The notes beneath the pieces were generated by a model. It had not been told where the DNA came from. It made no database searches and saw nothing but the letters and a program-made list of their open reading frames with translations. Of a stretch of 64,000 nt of DNA, positions 11,390-23,055 are shown one piece after another (position 1 is the stretch's first letter; every line of letters starts with the position of its first letter). A program made the translations under genes and the position numbers. The DNA comes from Sequoia sempervirens (taxonomy: Eukaryota > Streptophyta > Pinopsida > Cupressales > Cupressaceae): contig VDFB02252616.1 of assembly GCA_007258455.2 (NCBI GenBank), positions 121,663,394 to 121,727,393 on the forward strand. The letters run 5' to 3'.

Positions 11390-14300
11390 ATGCAGTACTC
11401 TCCAATAGAAATCATAACCAAATCAATGTTGCTTCACGATTTCCTGAGAACATTCGAAACCAACTTGCATCATGTGTTTCTAGTACTTGATTCGCATGCT
11501 TTGGAAGACATAAGAAACATTGCAGTCAGAAATCTTGGTCAATCTGAGTAGCTTGCAATGGCTTGAATACCCATATTAGTGTAGAGCCTTGAATTCGTGA
11601 TTGCTTGTGTTAAGCATTACAATACAACAACACGAGAAATTCAATCAATAGATGGGCGTACTATTTGCAACCTCAGGCCAGACGATGTTGAGAGATGTTT
11701 CTCAATACCACCATGGAAATAAAATCTCATCATTTCAATAGAAGAATGTGAGGGTGTGGTATGAGCAAAAGGATAAATACTGAAAAAGAGTTGCACAAAA
11801 GTGGTTAAAAGATAAGCATAATATTTTACCAAAGAATGTTGGGCATGGTGAGTTTAAGGAAGAAATTGTAGTCATGAATGACTTTGCTCAACCGAGTCAC
11901 TGGTCAAGCAGAGGCAAATAAGTTTCAACCTTGGATTTTTACATCGTTTCCTAGATTATTGACAAAACATAACACTATGACTGGCCAGCTTTGATCAATG
12001 ATAGTCTATACCATCATATGACAGATTTCTTCAAAGCTCATGAGTTCCACATGGTCTTTTACCTCATGCAACTAATGGCTTTTCAAGGCAAGTTCAAAGG
12101 TTTAAATGTCATTGGAGCTTTGTGTGTTCAACATATGTATGATTATTACCCGTAGTTAAAGTTTTTAGAATATGAGAAGCATTACAGGCAGGTGAATGAT
12201 GTGTTCTTGATGCATACAATGTGAGATTTAGACAATGAGTTTCATGTATGAATTTTAGTAGATACCAGATTGGCAATGGTGGAGTGGGTTGATTGGTTTA
12301 TCCAATTTCCCACGTTCTCCTACATCAAGGTATATAACTTCTCAAGTGATCCAGTCATGCTACTGAGATATCCAACCGATGAAGTATTTGTTGCAAGTAT
12401 GAAGAAGTTGATGCAATAATGAAGGTGTTGTCATTGATGTCAACTAGTCAAATGGTTATCAACCAGTTGTTGTTGTCATTAATGTTATGAATGTAGGTTA
12501 TTGGTTGTATGTGTCAAGGATATTGAGAAAATTGCAATAAGGTATGGTTACAGGTATTTAGATTTTTGCTTTGGTATTTTCTCCTATGTTCATGTGGTTC
12601 AAATATGTTGATCATGGTGGTTGGTAATTGATATATCCATATTTTTGGCTTCTAGGTCATTGTACAAGTTAAGTTGTCTTCACCAGTTGTGAACTATGTT
12701 TTTCAATGTTTTTGGTTGAGGTTCGGGAGAAATGCAGTTGGTCTAGATTTCTTCTTGTTTGAGTCTTATGACTTGTGGTTATCGATTTAAGGTGATATGA
12801 TAGTGTTGAAGATAATTTTTTTATCTAGAAGGATTAGAGTGTGTTATGGTTGTGTGTGCTTAATTGTTCTATGTGTTTTACACTAGTTTGGCCGACCTTG
12901 TGTTAAACACTACCTTATAAGCTCATGAAGCATGTGTTTGGGTCATTCTCATTCTAATTCCACCCTAGGATGTCTTGGCGCAAACATAATTTGAATTTGT
13001 AAATGCAATGGTGTGGTATGGCCAACTTTGGATATGTTTCAAAGTTGAAGATGGTATAAATACAGGATGAGATGTTAATGAAATATGTACATGAGATAGA
13101 TGTGAAATTATGGTGTGAGTTTTGGTAGATCAGTGTGAATCCTAACTATGAGGTTATGGAAGCAGTGAGTTGAAGGTGTACTCTATCATACAAGCATGTC
13201 TGCAAGTGTTTGAGTGAATTGTGGTGGAAATCTCTATTGCATTGAGATTGTCTTCTCTCTGTAAAGAATCTCTTCTATTACCTTTGTATATGTGTGGTAG
13301 TGATCCCTCTGGCTGGTTAACCCTTGTTGGATAGTAATCCATGATCTGAATAGTGAGTCCCTGTTGTTTTGGTAGTGAGCCTACTCTGGCAGTGAGCCTT
13401 TGTAATTGGTTTTGTTATTCTCTATAGTATGAGTTAATCCTCACCATGGTTTTTCCCTCATTGGGTTTCCACGTAAATCTAGTGTCAGTGTGTATGTGTT
13501 TTTTTTTTAGTTTTTTCCTTTGCACTTAATAATTAATCATATTAGCAGAGTTAAAGATTTGAAGTTGATTTAATTTCTAGTGGAAGTGTTAAAGATTTGT
13601 CACAACTGATTCATCCCCCCTCTTAGTTGTCCTACTCAATAGTAGTGTTCATGAAATTTTTAAGGCAAGTATACGAAGTTCACACCTTTTTGCATAATAG
13701 GCGCAAGACTACATCCAATTTCCTAGTTGGAATGAGCATTTACAGATGTAGATCATTAGCTGATGCCAAATTGATGGGTGATGAAATGTCAAAGTTTGGC
13801 CTCAAGTTTTTCAATGAGAGGTGGTCATATGATCCTCATGGTGTCTTTACATCACGTGTTGGTCAAAATCATGCACATGTACCTGCAATTGAATATTTTT
13901 GGGTTAATTGTGTGAATGAGTTTGAAGTGCACAAGTGTAGTTATAGCAAATTTACTATATAATAGATGGCTAATTTCTTATCAGAACATGTGGAAGATCT
14001 TTCAGATGGTGATGGGGAAGTCCTACTTCCCATGTATGCCCTAGAAAGGATGAAGTCTCCCATTGGGATTCAGCAAGAACAACAAGCACATCCATTTGAA
14101 GATCCAGTTGGATCAGCACCACAAGTTGAAGTAGTGCCTTCATCTCCTGTTTCTCCAAGGCTTTCTCCCATTCATATAGATTCAGAAGTTGATTCACCAA
14201 TTCACAACATCTCAACACCAATTCATTCGTCAGGAGTTGATGGAACTAGGACCAATCCTCCTAGAGAAGTTAGTAAAAACTCCTTGTCTTGGCTTGAGAA

Positions 14301-15397
14301 CATCCTGAGTAGGAAGAGGAAGAAGCCTTCTTATCAGTTGAACTTTGCAGAACTTGATCTAGCATCTACCAAGACACACCATTAATGAAACTTAAGAAGC
14401 AAGTTAACATGAAGAAGAATTATGGTAATGATATTATCACTGAGATTGCTACACCTGCGGAGGACAAGAATGTTTATGAGGTTGAGATTGATGACTTCAA
14501 GGTTGTCAAGGCTAATCTTGGTAGAAGCACCTGACATGCTGACATGAATTTCTTTAAGGTTGTTGCAGATAATATAAAGGAACAAGTGCTCAAGGATGGA
14601 GAAGGTAATGCAACCCTCAAGATTGAGATTCGGCAACTGCAGCAATATATTTCCAATCTCCTTCATGGCACTTCATAGGCTACTTTGTTGCTTCCACAGA
14701 TTTGGAGTCACCAGAAAATTAGAGTCAACTAAGTCAGTTGGTCATATATGGGAACCATATGCAAGATTGGATAGAGGAATTCATCACCAAAGGCAGATTT
14801 GTACTTACAGAGATATACTAATTGAATTATAACTCCCGTGATCTTCACTCAGTGATCTAGGAGTTAGAGCAACATATGGAAAAAGTAAAACCATTGCATG
14901 AAATCATCATTTTTTCCTTAAGGATGGCTTGTGATTTAGTTTTTATTGAAGAACATAAGAAGGGGATTTTCTCTTGGAGAGAACAACCTCTTCAGAGTAA
15001 AAACCTATGAGAGAATACTTGTAGACTTGGTTGAGTATAGACAAAAGGTTGATAATTCTTTCAAATACATAACCACATTTGTTTCATAGATCCCTTGTCA
15101 ATATCTTCATGATGATGGCACTTACTTTGAACTCGGTGAAGTACAAATAGAGTTTCAAAATATTGTTCACAGCATATTTGGTAGTGATCCTATTGCTGGA
15201 AAGATGAATCACGTTGTCATGATGTTAGAAAATTTTGATAAAGCAACGGAAGAGATGAATGAATGTCTGATTTTGATTGCAGATGGTGAGGAGACGTTGG
15301 AAAAACATAATATTGTTTTGGACTGTATCAGTGCTCCTGACAAAGAGGCAATTACCAACTTTTGGTGGATAAAGTTTCTCAAGTTATCACTGAGTGA
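11390..15397 (+). pseudogene. LTR-encoded accessory protein, 5' LTR copy of A
   Basis: The frame starts MQYSPIEI at 11,390 and ends at TGA 15,395-15,397; the 3' LTR copy has the same start and stop. Without insertion F it spans about 916 codons, with many stops and frameshifts. Recognisable blocks are an N-terminal region (SLEFVIACVKHY, then SIDGRTICNLRPDDVERCF), a middle part ending FPTFSYIKV and MLLRYPTDEV, then YEVHTFLHNRRK. A Pro/Ser-rich linker follows (14,040-14,280), then a WLENILSRKRKK..LDL motif, and finally a helical, charged C-terminal third suggestive of coiled coil. It is not gag or pol and I cannot assign a function. Related frames are at 41,785-51,384 and, in another LTR family, at 17,093-20,700. 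Location inside an LTR is unusual. Confidence 0.7.
12387..13639 (+). mobile_element. Insertion F: copia-like LTR fragment inside the accessory frame
   Basis: Copy A3 reads GAAGTAGTGTTC at 42,776, whereas here 1,253 bp separates GAAGTA from GTGTTC. The insert has near-identical 5-bp flanks (AAGTA 12,382-12,386; TAGTA 13,640-13,644). Its 3' part contains CCATGGTTTTTCCC and TTGGGTTTCCACGT, which I associate with plant Ty1/copia LTRs, followed by a GATTCATCCCCCCTCTTAG leader-like string. No gag or pol is present. The ends are not a clean TG..CA, so a solo LTR plus leader or a truncated copy are both possible. Confidence 0.6.
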
Positions 15398-16153
15398 GTC
15401 ACCATTTTGGGGCAGCAAATATTTCCAAGAATAGAACTGAAGAAAAGTAGCTGTTAACTTGATTCATTTTTCAAGTTAAACTTGTTGTTCTCACTCATGC
15501 TTATCTATTCTTTGGAAATATCAAATGTGAAGTTGGAGCTTTTCTTGCTTTTAAATTATTTAACTAATTTTATTAAGCAGTTAGTTGTTAGTTATCTTTT
15601 GTTTAGTTTTAGAAATAAAACTTGCATGTTGGAAAGTCTAGTTGTTAAAAACAAGGAGATTTTAGGGTTCCCTACTCCTTGTTTGTGTATAAATAAGGGC
15701 AGCCATTTCTTTTCAACCATTATTGTGATAAAAAATTGTTGAGCCTACTTTTGCATGCAACTTTGCGATTCAGTGTCTATTCACTTTGTGTAAGAGCAAG
15801 TTTGCAAGCTTGTCTTTGTTGCAAATCATTGTTCAGTTTATGTTCAATCTTTTTCTAGTATTGAAAATTTAAGGAAGGAAATCTTATGCCTACTTTTCTT
15901 TGATTTATTTTCTCAATATCTTTTTAGTATTTTGTCTTACATATTTTCTTGCATAATCTTCATTTCAACTTACATCTTGTTGGGTGAAAATTATGTAATC
16001 AGCTTTTTGATAGATTACACAACTAGGACTTCAGCCACAGCTATGTGAGATGTGAATCTCTCCTCTCGGAAAGGGAGGCGCCCTTCTTACTACTGATAGA
16101 AGCAATAGTAAAACAAACAAGTAATTACAAAATGTACACAATACTTACGAAGT

Positions 16154-16163
16154 GGGGGGGGGG
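16154..16163 (+). repeat. Run of ten G
   Basis: Homopolymer inside solo LTR D, in the context AAGTG then ten G then TGTTACA. A candidate slippage site. Confidence 0.9.
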
Positions 16164-16463
16164 TGTTACATTCATCCTTCTCTCTTTTTTCAGAGAAGAT
16201 GTTTACAATGCTTCATTGTTGGAAGTTCTTAATTCTTAATAACTCTAAACTAACAACGAGAAGTAATGCCAATACCTCTATCTTGTCAAAGCAAAGCGTA
16301 GAGATACTAGAAGTGATTAACAATAAACTAGTAAAATAAAAGGGAAAGCTCACGAAGGCACAAAGTCATTTTGTAGCTTTATCAATGGTGGATCTGTGAA
16401 AAGTGTGTCGTTTGTCACATTAGGAGCACAAAGTCTTCTTAGACGCAACAATTCCTCGAACAG

Positions 16464-16575
16464 CATGAACAATTACAAGCGCAAAGTCTTGTAGATCATC
16501 CAACCAAATTATCAAAAAACATGAACAATTACAAGCACAAAGTCTTGTAGATCATTCAACAATAGTATCCAAAAC
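16464..16575 (+). repeat. Direct repeat, 56-bp period
   Basis: CATGAACAATTACAAGC followed by GCAAAGTCTTGTAGATCAT occurs at 16,464 and again at 16,520. Further CACAAAGT-containing strings are scattered through 16,360-16,760 in solo LTR D. Confidence 0.75.
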
Positions 16576-17092
16576 ACAAATGAAAATCTAAATAAAGGAT
16601 GTAACACAAAGTTTACATAAATTACTTAGAGTCCTTCAGATTCCATAAGCTAATCACCACCAAATGAGATCAATTCATAAGATTATCAAATCCAACACAA
16701 AGTATGGTTTGCAATCTTCTTCTTTATTGATCAAATTTCATTCACAAAGTATGAACACAAAGTTTCACAATTCTGCTTCAAAAAGGGCAGCACTTCGTTG
16801 CAAAATACTAAAGGATGAATTTACAATAGAAATCCCTCACATTATATAGAAAGAGGGATGAGAAAAATTAGGAAAAAAAATGAGGAAATCAAGGAAATTT
16901 GGGTGAGCAATTTAAGGAGATCTCACATAACTTTGACCAAAGTCAAAGTGTAATTTGTTTTCAAAATATTACATCTTCGAACTTGGTGTGATTACAATTT
17001 ACAAAAAGACATATAAGATGTCAAGAAATATTTACAAGATGCATAAAGGGATACACCGAAAAATGTCTAACAATGGAGGTCAGGAACTTTCT

Positions 17093-20000
17093 TCATGTTT
17101 CCTTGCTTTGGGCGCAGAAGTCTTCATATTTCTTCCTGGTCTCCTACACGAACTTCTCATTCGGACCAACGATGTAATCCACAATGGTGTGAATTCTCGT
17201 GATCAATCTCATGGCAGATGAGTGAACCTTCTTGCACTTGTCAAGATGCATTTTCAGGTTATCCAATGTGAGCCTTGTATCAAAAATTATGTTTAGTGAG
17301 GCTTCTGAAAAGTATGAATTATCAATCAACTTCATGATGGCTTCTTTGAAGATCTAAGATATTTTTGTGGCCGGAAGGAAGATACGATTCTCTTTAAGAA
17401 GTTGACCCGGCAACTCCTTGGTACCTTTTTCAAGAATAACACGATGTCCTTCGACATCTTCCTACACTTGGTGGAGATCTTTCGTAAGAGATTGAATTAC
17501 TTGAATTCGATGTTTCAAGGATTCTCTTACCTCAATGAACTTTTCTTTATCAAGAATTACCCCGACTTCCACCAATTTACTGAGCTTTTCCTACTTCATC
17601 TGTGACCATGACAGTAGGAATTTTTCCATATCTCTGCGCTCTTGGGAAAGTACACTTTTTTCTTTATCAAGCTCTGTGGTGAGCTTGGCCAACAAGGTAG
17701 TTTTCTCATCCACAACAATTATGATATGAGATCCATGTTCTATGATCTTCTAAATGAAATCATACAACACCCTGCCTTTGGAGGTGAACTTCTCAGCTTT
17801 CTTGACAATTGGGTCTTCAATACTTACCACTTTCAGCAGTTGTGCATTAGTTGGAGATCCTGCAAGTCTCTTTACAATAGTGGCATAATGCTCTACCCTC
17901 TGCTTGTTGGGAGCTTGCTCCATTTTATCTAGTCTTCTAGCCAATATATCCAATGTCACTTGTGCATCTACTTTTGCACTTTCATTGGTAACCTTGCCAA
18001 GCTGGACTTTTGTCACTATGTAGTCTTCCATATTGACATCTCCTTCTTCTTGCGGTGGTATGCCAATCTCCGCATACTTGTGGCCAGTCTTGTCAATGTT
18101 TAGCCTTGAGTATACTTTTTCCTTTTTCTTCCCTTTAGCCTTTGGAGGGACTATCTCTTTGAGGTCGAGCTCCTCTAGAGAGATCATTTGCTTCTTCCAC
18201 TTCGACACTTAAGATATCAGCCAAGGGGGAAGGAAGGAGGTGTGAACTTCTGGATTCACTGTCAACTCAGTTGTCATCGTCACTTCTGAAGTTATTGTCA
18301 CATTTGAAGTTACCATGGGTATTGTGACAATGGGAGAAGTGTCTATCATCATTGCTCCTGTAGACTACACATTGAGCTGATCACGCATTGACTCATTCAT
18401 GAAATGATTGAATTCATTTTTAGAAGTGATATCATATGTTGGTGAAGACAGGCTAGGAATGGATGATGGAGGACTTGACAATATATCAACCGTATGAATG
18501 CTTGTCACTGAGGGAGTATCAAGCAAGGTTGATGTTGCAGGAATACATGTGGTCAGAATGGGTGATGAGGGAACATGAGGTGGAGGAGTTCTTGAACTTG
18601 GAGGGGTATGAGGAACACTGGAAATCACAGGCGATGACGTTCTAGGAATTTCCTCAACCACATTCTCAGGTGGAGACGTAGTTCTTTCTTGATCATGCCT
18701 GGGTTCTTGTTGATCACCCTCTTGTCTCTCTGATTTTGGTTCACCTTCGGAATCACCTTCAGATTGTACTTCAGAATCTTCTTCAGACTCTTGCCCACTT
18801 TCAGAAACCTCTTCTGCATCAGAGTCTACTTCTATTGAGTCTTCATCTTCAGCGAATTGGTCACTGGAAGTAATTTCTTCATTGGAATCTATCTCCTCTG
18901 GAACAACTTCATACCTTTAGAGCGAGATGGATCGGATTTTGTGGTTTCTCCTTCTGGGATGGACTGGGTATCTTTCTTTCCAATAGTAAACTTGATCCTA
19001 GGACCTCTTCGTGAAGAAGTGGGAACAACCGCTGATTTATTTTTCATGCGGAGTTCTTGTTGTCGACGAGCTTCTGCTTCAGATTCTTCTCCTTCCAAAT
19101 CTGTTTTGAAACTTTTCATTTCAAAACCATGCTTATGTAACCATTCTGTAGTGTTGGCTAAGATTGGCTTCAATCCCTCTCTCATGTTGGTAATTTCTTT
19201 CCTAAACCATTGAATTGTAGGCAATGGCCTTTTAGAAACCTCTTGTTCATCATAGACAACATTCATGATATCGCCAGGATTTGTAAAATCCTCTGGTAGG
19301 TTAGCAATATCAAGGTCTCTGATCTGTTGAACAGTCAACCTGCAATAATCCATTTTCCAAATGGCTTCTTCATCTCTACAATTAGCCCAGATGTCTTCAA
19401 AGTGGTACTTGTGATGATGACCCTTTTGTAATTTCCTTCTGACATCTCGGTAATCAAAATCAAACCTATACCTGTAGGTCTTGATTGTCATGATTTGCAT
19501 TTTAGCATAAATAGACTTGGCTTTCTATACAGTTGGGATAGTATATCTGTCGATTGTTAGTGGGATCTTGAATCCACGCTTGTGGTTACTTCTTTATTCT
19601 TTATGCATTGAAATCAGATGTCTGCATGTCTCCATGAGAACCCACTTATCTGAAGGATAACGTGGCAGCATGTAAGGATAGCCAATGTAGCACCCTACTC
19701 TCAAATAAGTAAATGTTGGGAATTGCAGAAACAAGCATCCAACGTTACTTACCACCTTATAAGCCTCATCAGATACCCTCCTCCTTTTGAGAGCTAGATC
19801 AAAATTGAAAAGCAAAGGTGCGAAGAAAGCATCTATAATCCACTTGAAGTGATGAAAGCTTTCCTTCAGTTCCAGTTGATAGAAAAATTTGTACACAAGT
19901 ACCATCATCTGATTTCCTTTTGTGGATAGACCTAGAAATTGTCTCATTATAGCTGCTGCGTACACTAGGTAAGAAGTCATATATAATTTCAATGTGGAAG

Positions 20001-20700
20001 GCGCATTGATCAGCTGCTCATGTATTTCATCACTGATCTATTTTCCCCAGTCAATGTGCACCTTTTGTCTTCTTATAATCCTGATGTATTCATACATCCA
20101 ATCATGAAAAGTGGATGATTCAAGCAAGCCTTTTACTCTGCTTAAAAATGTGATCATATCTTTGACGTCATCCTTGAAATCACTTCGTAGGAGTCCCTTT
20201 GGCCATCTGGAAATAGATTGTCTAGGCTTCTTCAACCATTGAGTATTTATTTGGTTTTTAGCCTTGTTGGGATCAGCGTCAAAGACTTCTTGTGCTTTCT
20301 GTATAGAGATGTCAATGTATTTCTCCATTTGAGGAACCTTAAACACAATGTCAAAGAAGTTGGGGTCGAGTCTTACAATCTCGTGCCCAGAAGAATCGAT
20401 CACACTTCTTCTTTCCCTGATGTAATGAGATGCCACTTGAAGGAAAAATTTTGTATTGTGTGCAGCAGTAGGAAACATAGCTACCAAATGCAAGTTACTG
20501 TGTACAATTTCTCTCATCGGGTCAAGAAGAGGCTTCATCTCTATTTGCTTTGCAAAATCAACCAAGTCTTGATGGCCAACTTCTGTGTCTTTTATTTCTT
20601 CCACCTTGGAGACCACTATAGTCGGCGGATAGACACCTTAATATTTATATTTCATTTTTCCCTTTTCTTTTGAAGAAGACGGAGGTTTACTGGTAGTCAT
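17093..20700 (-). pseudogene. Accessory protein of solo LTR D, homologous to the LTR frames of A
   Basis: Begins at ATG 20,700 (MTTSKPPSSSKEKG) and can be followed to TGA at 17,093, about 1,200 codons. It has a few in-frame stops and at least one frameshift near 18,640. The segments at 20,616-20,038, 19,992-19,594, 19,500-18,889 and 18,819-18,625 share one frame. Blocks matching the A frames include TKFFLQVASHYI, SSGHEIVRLDP, TSYLVYA, LQFPTFTYLRVG and MLPRYPSDKW (A3: VSYLVYL, FPTFSYIRVY, MLPRYPTNEV). A Ser/Pro/Thr-rich linker (18,250-18,660), PWLISSVSKWKKQ..LDLKE and DYIVTKVQLGKV follow. An acidic Glu/Ser-rich stretch lies near 18,690-18,850 and the C-terminus is helical and charged. Function unknown. 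Conservation of the protein order despite unrelated-looking surrounding DNA argues for past selection on the protein. Confidence 0.7.
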
Positions 20701-21040
20701 CAAGAGCGATTGAATCTTTGATCAATCAACTTTGAAGATCCTGAAAAGAGACTACAAGGTGTCGATCCAAAACAAACATTAGTCGTTAAATAGCATGGGA
20801 ATGCACGAAATGAGAAACGATGATGGGCAAGTGTGGAGCGGATGACAAGGCACGCAAAACGATGCACAAAATGGAAGGAGCGAGGTTCAGGACTGAATTG
20901 GGCAAGTTTGAAGTGTTTCAGGAAAAAAAATGTGAAAAGTGTAAGGGGGCACTTTTTCAGCGCCCTTACATTTTGGAGAATTTTGACTTTGATGCAGGGG
21001 CGCTGAAAAACAGCACTCCTACACTTCTCAATGTTAGAAT

Positions 21041-21195
21041 AAAATTAAAAATGCCAGGGCGCACTTTTTCAGTGCCTCTGCACTTGAGATATAATTCTGG
21101 AAACAAATCCAATGTGTTAATAAAATTCAAAATGCCAGGGCGCACTTTTTCAGCGCCTCTGCACTTGAGATATAATTTTGGAAACAGATGCAATG
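21041..21195 (+). repeat. Tandem duplication, 81-bp period, carrying the hairpin motif
   Basis: ATGCCAGGGCGCACTTTTTC at 21,051 recurs at 21,132; each unit continues into GCACTTGAGATATAATT..GGAAACA. The second copy forms GGCGC (21,139-21,143), a 9-nt loop ACTTTTTCA, then GCGCC (21,153-21,157). Single motif copies in either orientation lie near 20,948, 20,998, 22,012, 22,060 and 22,121. Confidence 0.85.
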
Positions 21196-22756
21196 ATGTT
21201 TGAAAATGGCGCCTTAACAATTTTGAAGAATGGGAATGTTCAAGACAAAACTTGTTTTCATGTATGGAGTTGCACTTGAAGTTTATTTCACCGCCATTGT
21301 AAATATGGATAAGAACCAAGCAATTCTACTCACAAAATGTGAGTTTCTTCAATGTTCACACCAAATCATTGTTGAAAGGGTGACGTGGGAAGACACTAAA
21401 ACAAAAATGTTGGAGTTTGAAAGAATAGAAAGAAGAATGTGTGGGAGAAGAAAGTTATGCCAAAAAAAGTCATAAAAGTTCCATTGCGTGAGGGCGTACA
21501 AAAAAATGTGTGAGTAAGAGGAGGATTCCACACAATGCGCCATAAAGAGGAAGCATGGAAAAAACGTGCAAGACCAAGAAACGCGAATGGAGAAAAAGAA
21601 TACGCGTGGGATAAGGAAAAACGTGAGAAGGAAACAAAGATTAATAAAAATGCATATGTAAATCCTAAGACATGTACAAAATAATGAAGGAGAAATGGAG
21701 AGAATAATAAGAAGAACAACTTACCAGGAGAAAGCGCAAAATTCGATTGAGAGGAACCTCAGATTTCTCAAAAACATGTTTTGCAGCTTGAGGAGAATTC
21801 GCCCAGCATGAAGGAAAGAAGTTGAAGATAATAAACAATGAAAATGAAACAATAAAACACTTTTAAGTAAATGGTAACTCAAAAACCTAACTCAAGTCGA
21901 GTAATTAATTTAGGCACAAAAAATGGCATGATAAGCAAAAAATGCAAAACGCATGAAGAAACACGTCGAGGCAAGAAAATGACTAAGTCTTGATAAAAAG
22001 TGTAATAGCGCACTTTTTCAGCACTTTTACATTTTTAAGAAAAACACTTTCATGCAGGTGCGCTGAAAAATAGCGCCCCTGCACTTTTTATACTTAGCCA
22101 GTTTTTGGCTTGTGAGCAGGAGCGCACTTTTTCAGTGCAACTGCATTTTTCACAATTAACTAAGTACGAACAGTGAGACTTCGCGAAGGGGCTCATTTCA
22201 AAGGTCTTTGCGAGGAAAACATAGGGGGATGCTCAAATTGAAAGTTTGAGACTTTGGAATGCATTTCAAGGTGTCTTGGAAATCACCTTGTTTTGCAGGC
22301 TTGAACTTCACGAATCCTAGGAAACAAACAAGTTTTGTAGGGGGTTATCCGTGGAACAAGCGCTGCTAGATTCCATCATAACACATCTCATAAGTAGAAT
22401 AAGTCTTTAGTTGTTATATGGGAGAAATTTTGTTTAATTTTATGTGTTAATAAAATCATTCCTTGTTTACTTATGATTCTCAAGCTATGAGTTTACTTGA
22501 GTTGGCAAAAGCATCTTTAGAGTAGGCCTAGTTGTAGTTTGAAGTTTTAGAAAAGAGAAAACCTCAGCTACTACGCAAAGAGTTTTATAACCTTGTGCTC
22601 TTAGCTAAGAATAATTGGCGAGTAGTTTAGTATTATTTTTAAGCATCATTAGCAAAGAGGAAGCTTCCCCTCCTAATTTGAAGAGTAGTTCAACTATGCA
22701 TAGTTGTTTGTTTCCAATCCATATTCCAAAGGTGTGAATTGAAACACAAATATTTT

Positions 22757-22776
22757 TATGATGCCCACCATGGGGC
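22757..22776 (+). promoter_or_regulatory. Probable primer-binding site of element A
   Basis: TATGATGCCCACCATGGGGC lies 8 bp after the LTR end. It occupies the position of the TGG-starting primer sites of B and C and looks like a decayed TGGCGCCCACC-type site. The matching tRNA was not determined. Confidence 0.5.
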
Positions 22777-23055
22777 ATGAGGCATAAAACATGAAGAAAG
22801 CTTACACCTTATGGCATGAGAACAACCATCTAGCATCCTACCACTCGTATTCAACAATCAGATCTTACTGCTTCTATTATACAACCAAATCTCACGCAAG
22901 TTAAAGGCGAGAAATTGGACATTATTAGTAGTCTGAGAAGTTTCATGTTTGAGAAAAAGGAAACACCTACTCAGTGGAGAAACACAGCTACTATTCTGGA
23001 TGAAGAACAAAAATTAAGACTAGTATTACCACCTCCTCTGTGGCAATAGACAATC

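Larger units (their letters stand above)
15978..22383 (-). mobile_element. Element D: 6.4-kb solo LTR carrying an accessory gene
   Basis: Bounded by TG..CA ends (TGTTGGGTG at 15,978, TCATAACA at 22,383) and target duplication CATCT at 15,973-15,977 and 22,384-22,388. The empty site survives in A's 3' LTR as CACCT at 51,966-51,970. There is no gag, protease, RT or integrase and no internal LTR pair, so this is read as a solo LTR, minus-oriented because its only long frame runs that way. It contains GC-rich hairpin motifs (20,940-22,130), then the accessory frame 20,700 to 17,093. This is the same order as in A's LTRs, although nucleotide similarity to A is not obvious. A non-autonomous element that lost its second LTR is an alternative. 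Confidence 0.72.
9034..22748 (+). repeat. 5' LTR of element A (interrupted by F and D)
   Basis: The LTR occupies 9,034-12,386, 13,645-15,977 and 22,389-22,748. Removing F (1,253 bp), D (6,406 bp) and one copy of each target duplication leaves about 6.04 kb. It aligns along its length with the 3' LTR at 40,005-52,339. It holds, in order, a hairpin-motif array, a TATA-like box at 10,727, and the accessory frame from ATG 11,390 to TGA 15,397. It ends GAAACACA at 22,748, 8 bp before the primer site. About 290 bp present in the 3' copy near 43,160-43,350 and 49,955-50,030 is missing here. Confidence 0.82.

Noticed and set aside
11641..11832. 63-codon minus-strand frame
   Set aside because: It is antisense to the accessory frame of the A LTR and is not conserved in the other copy.
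21396..21719. Hydrophobic 107-codon minus-strand frame as a membrane protein
   Set aside because: Phe/Ser/Leu richness follows from a GAA/AAG-rich plus strand in the non-coding part of LTR D; no homologous frame in the A LTRs.
15978..22383. Complete autonomous element rather than a solo LTR
   Set aside because: No direct repeat links its two ends and no gag, RT or integrase motif was found on either strand.
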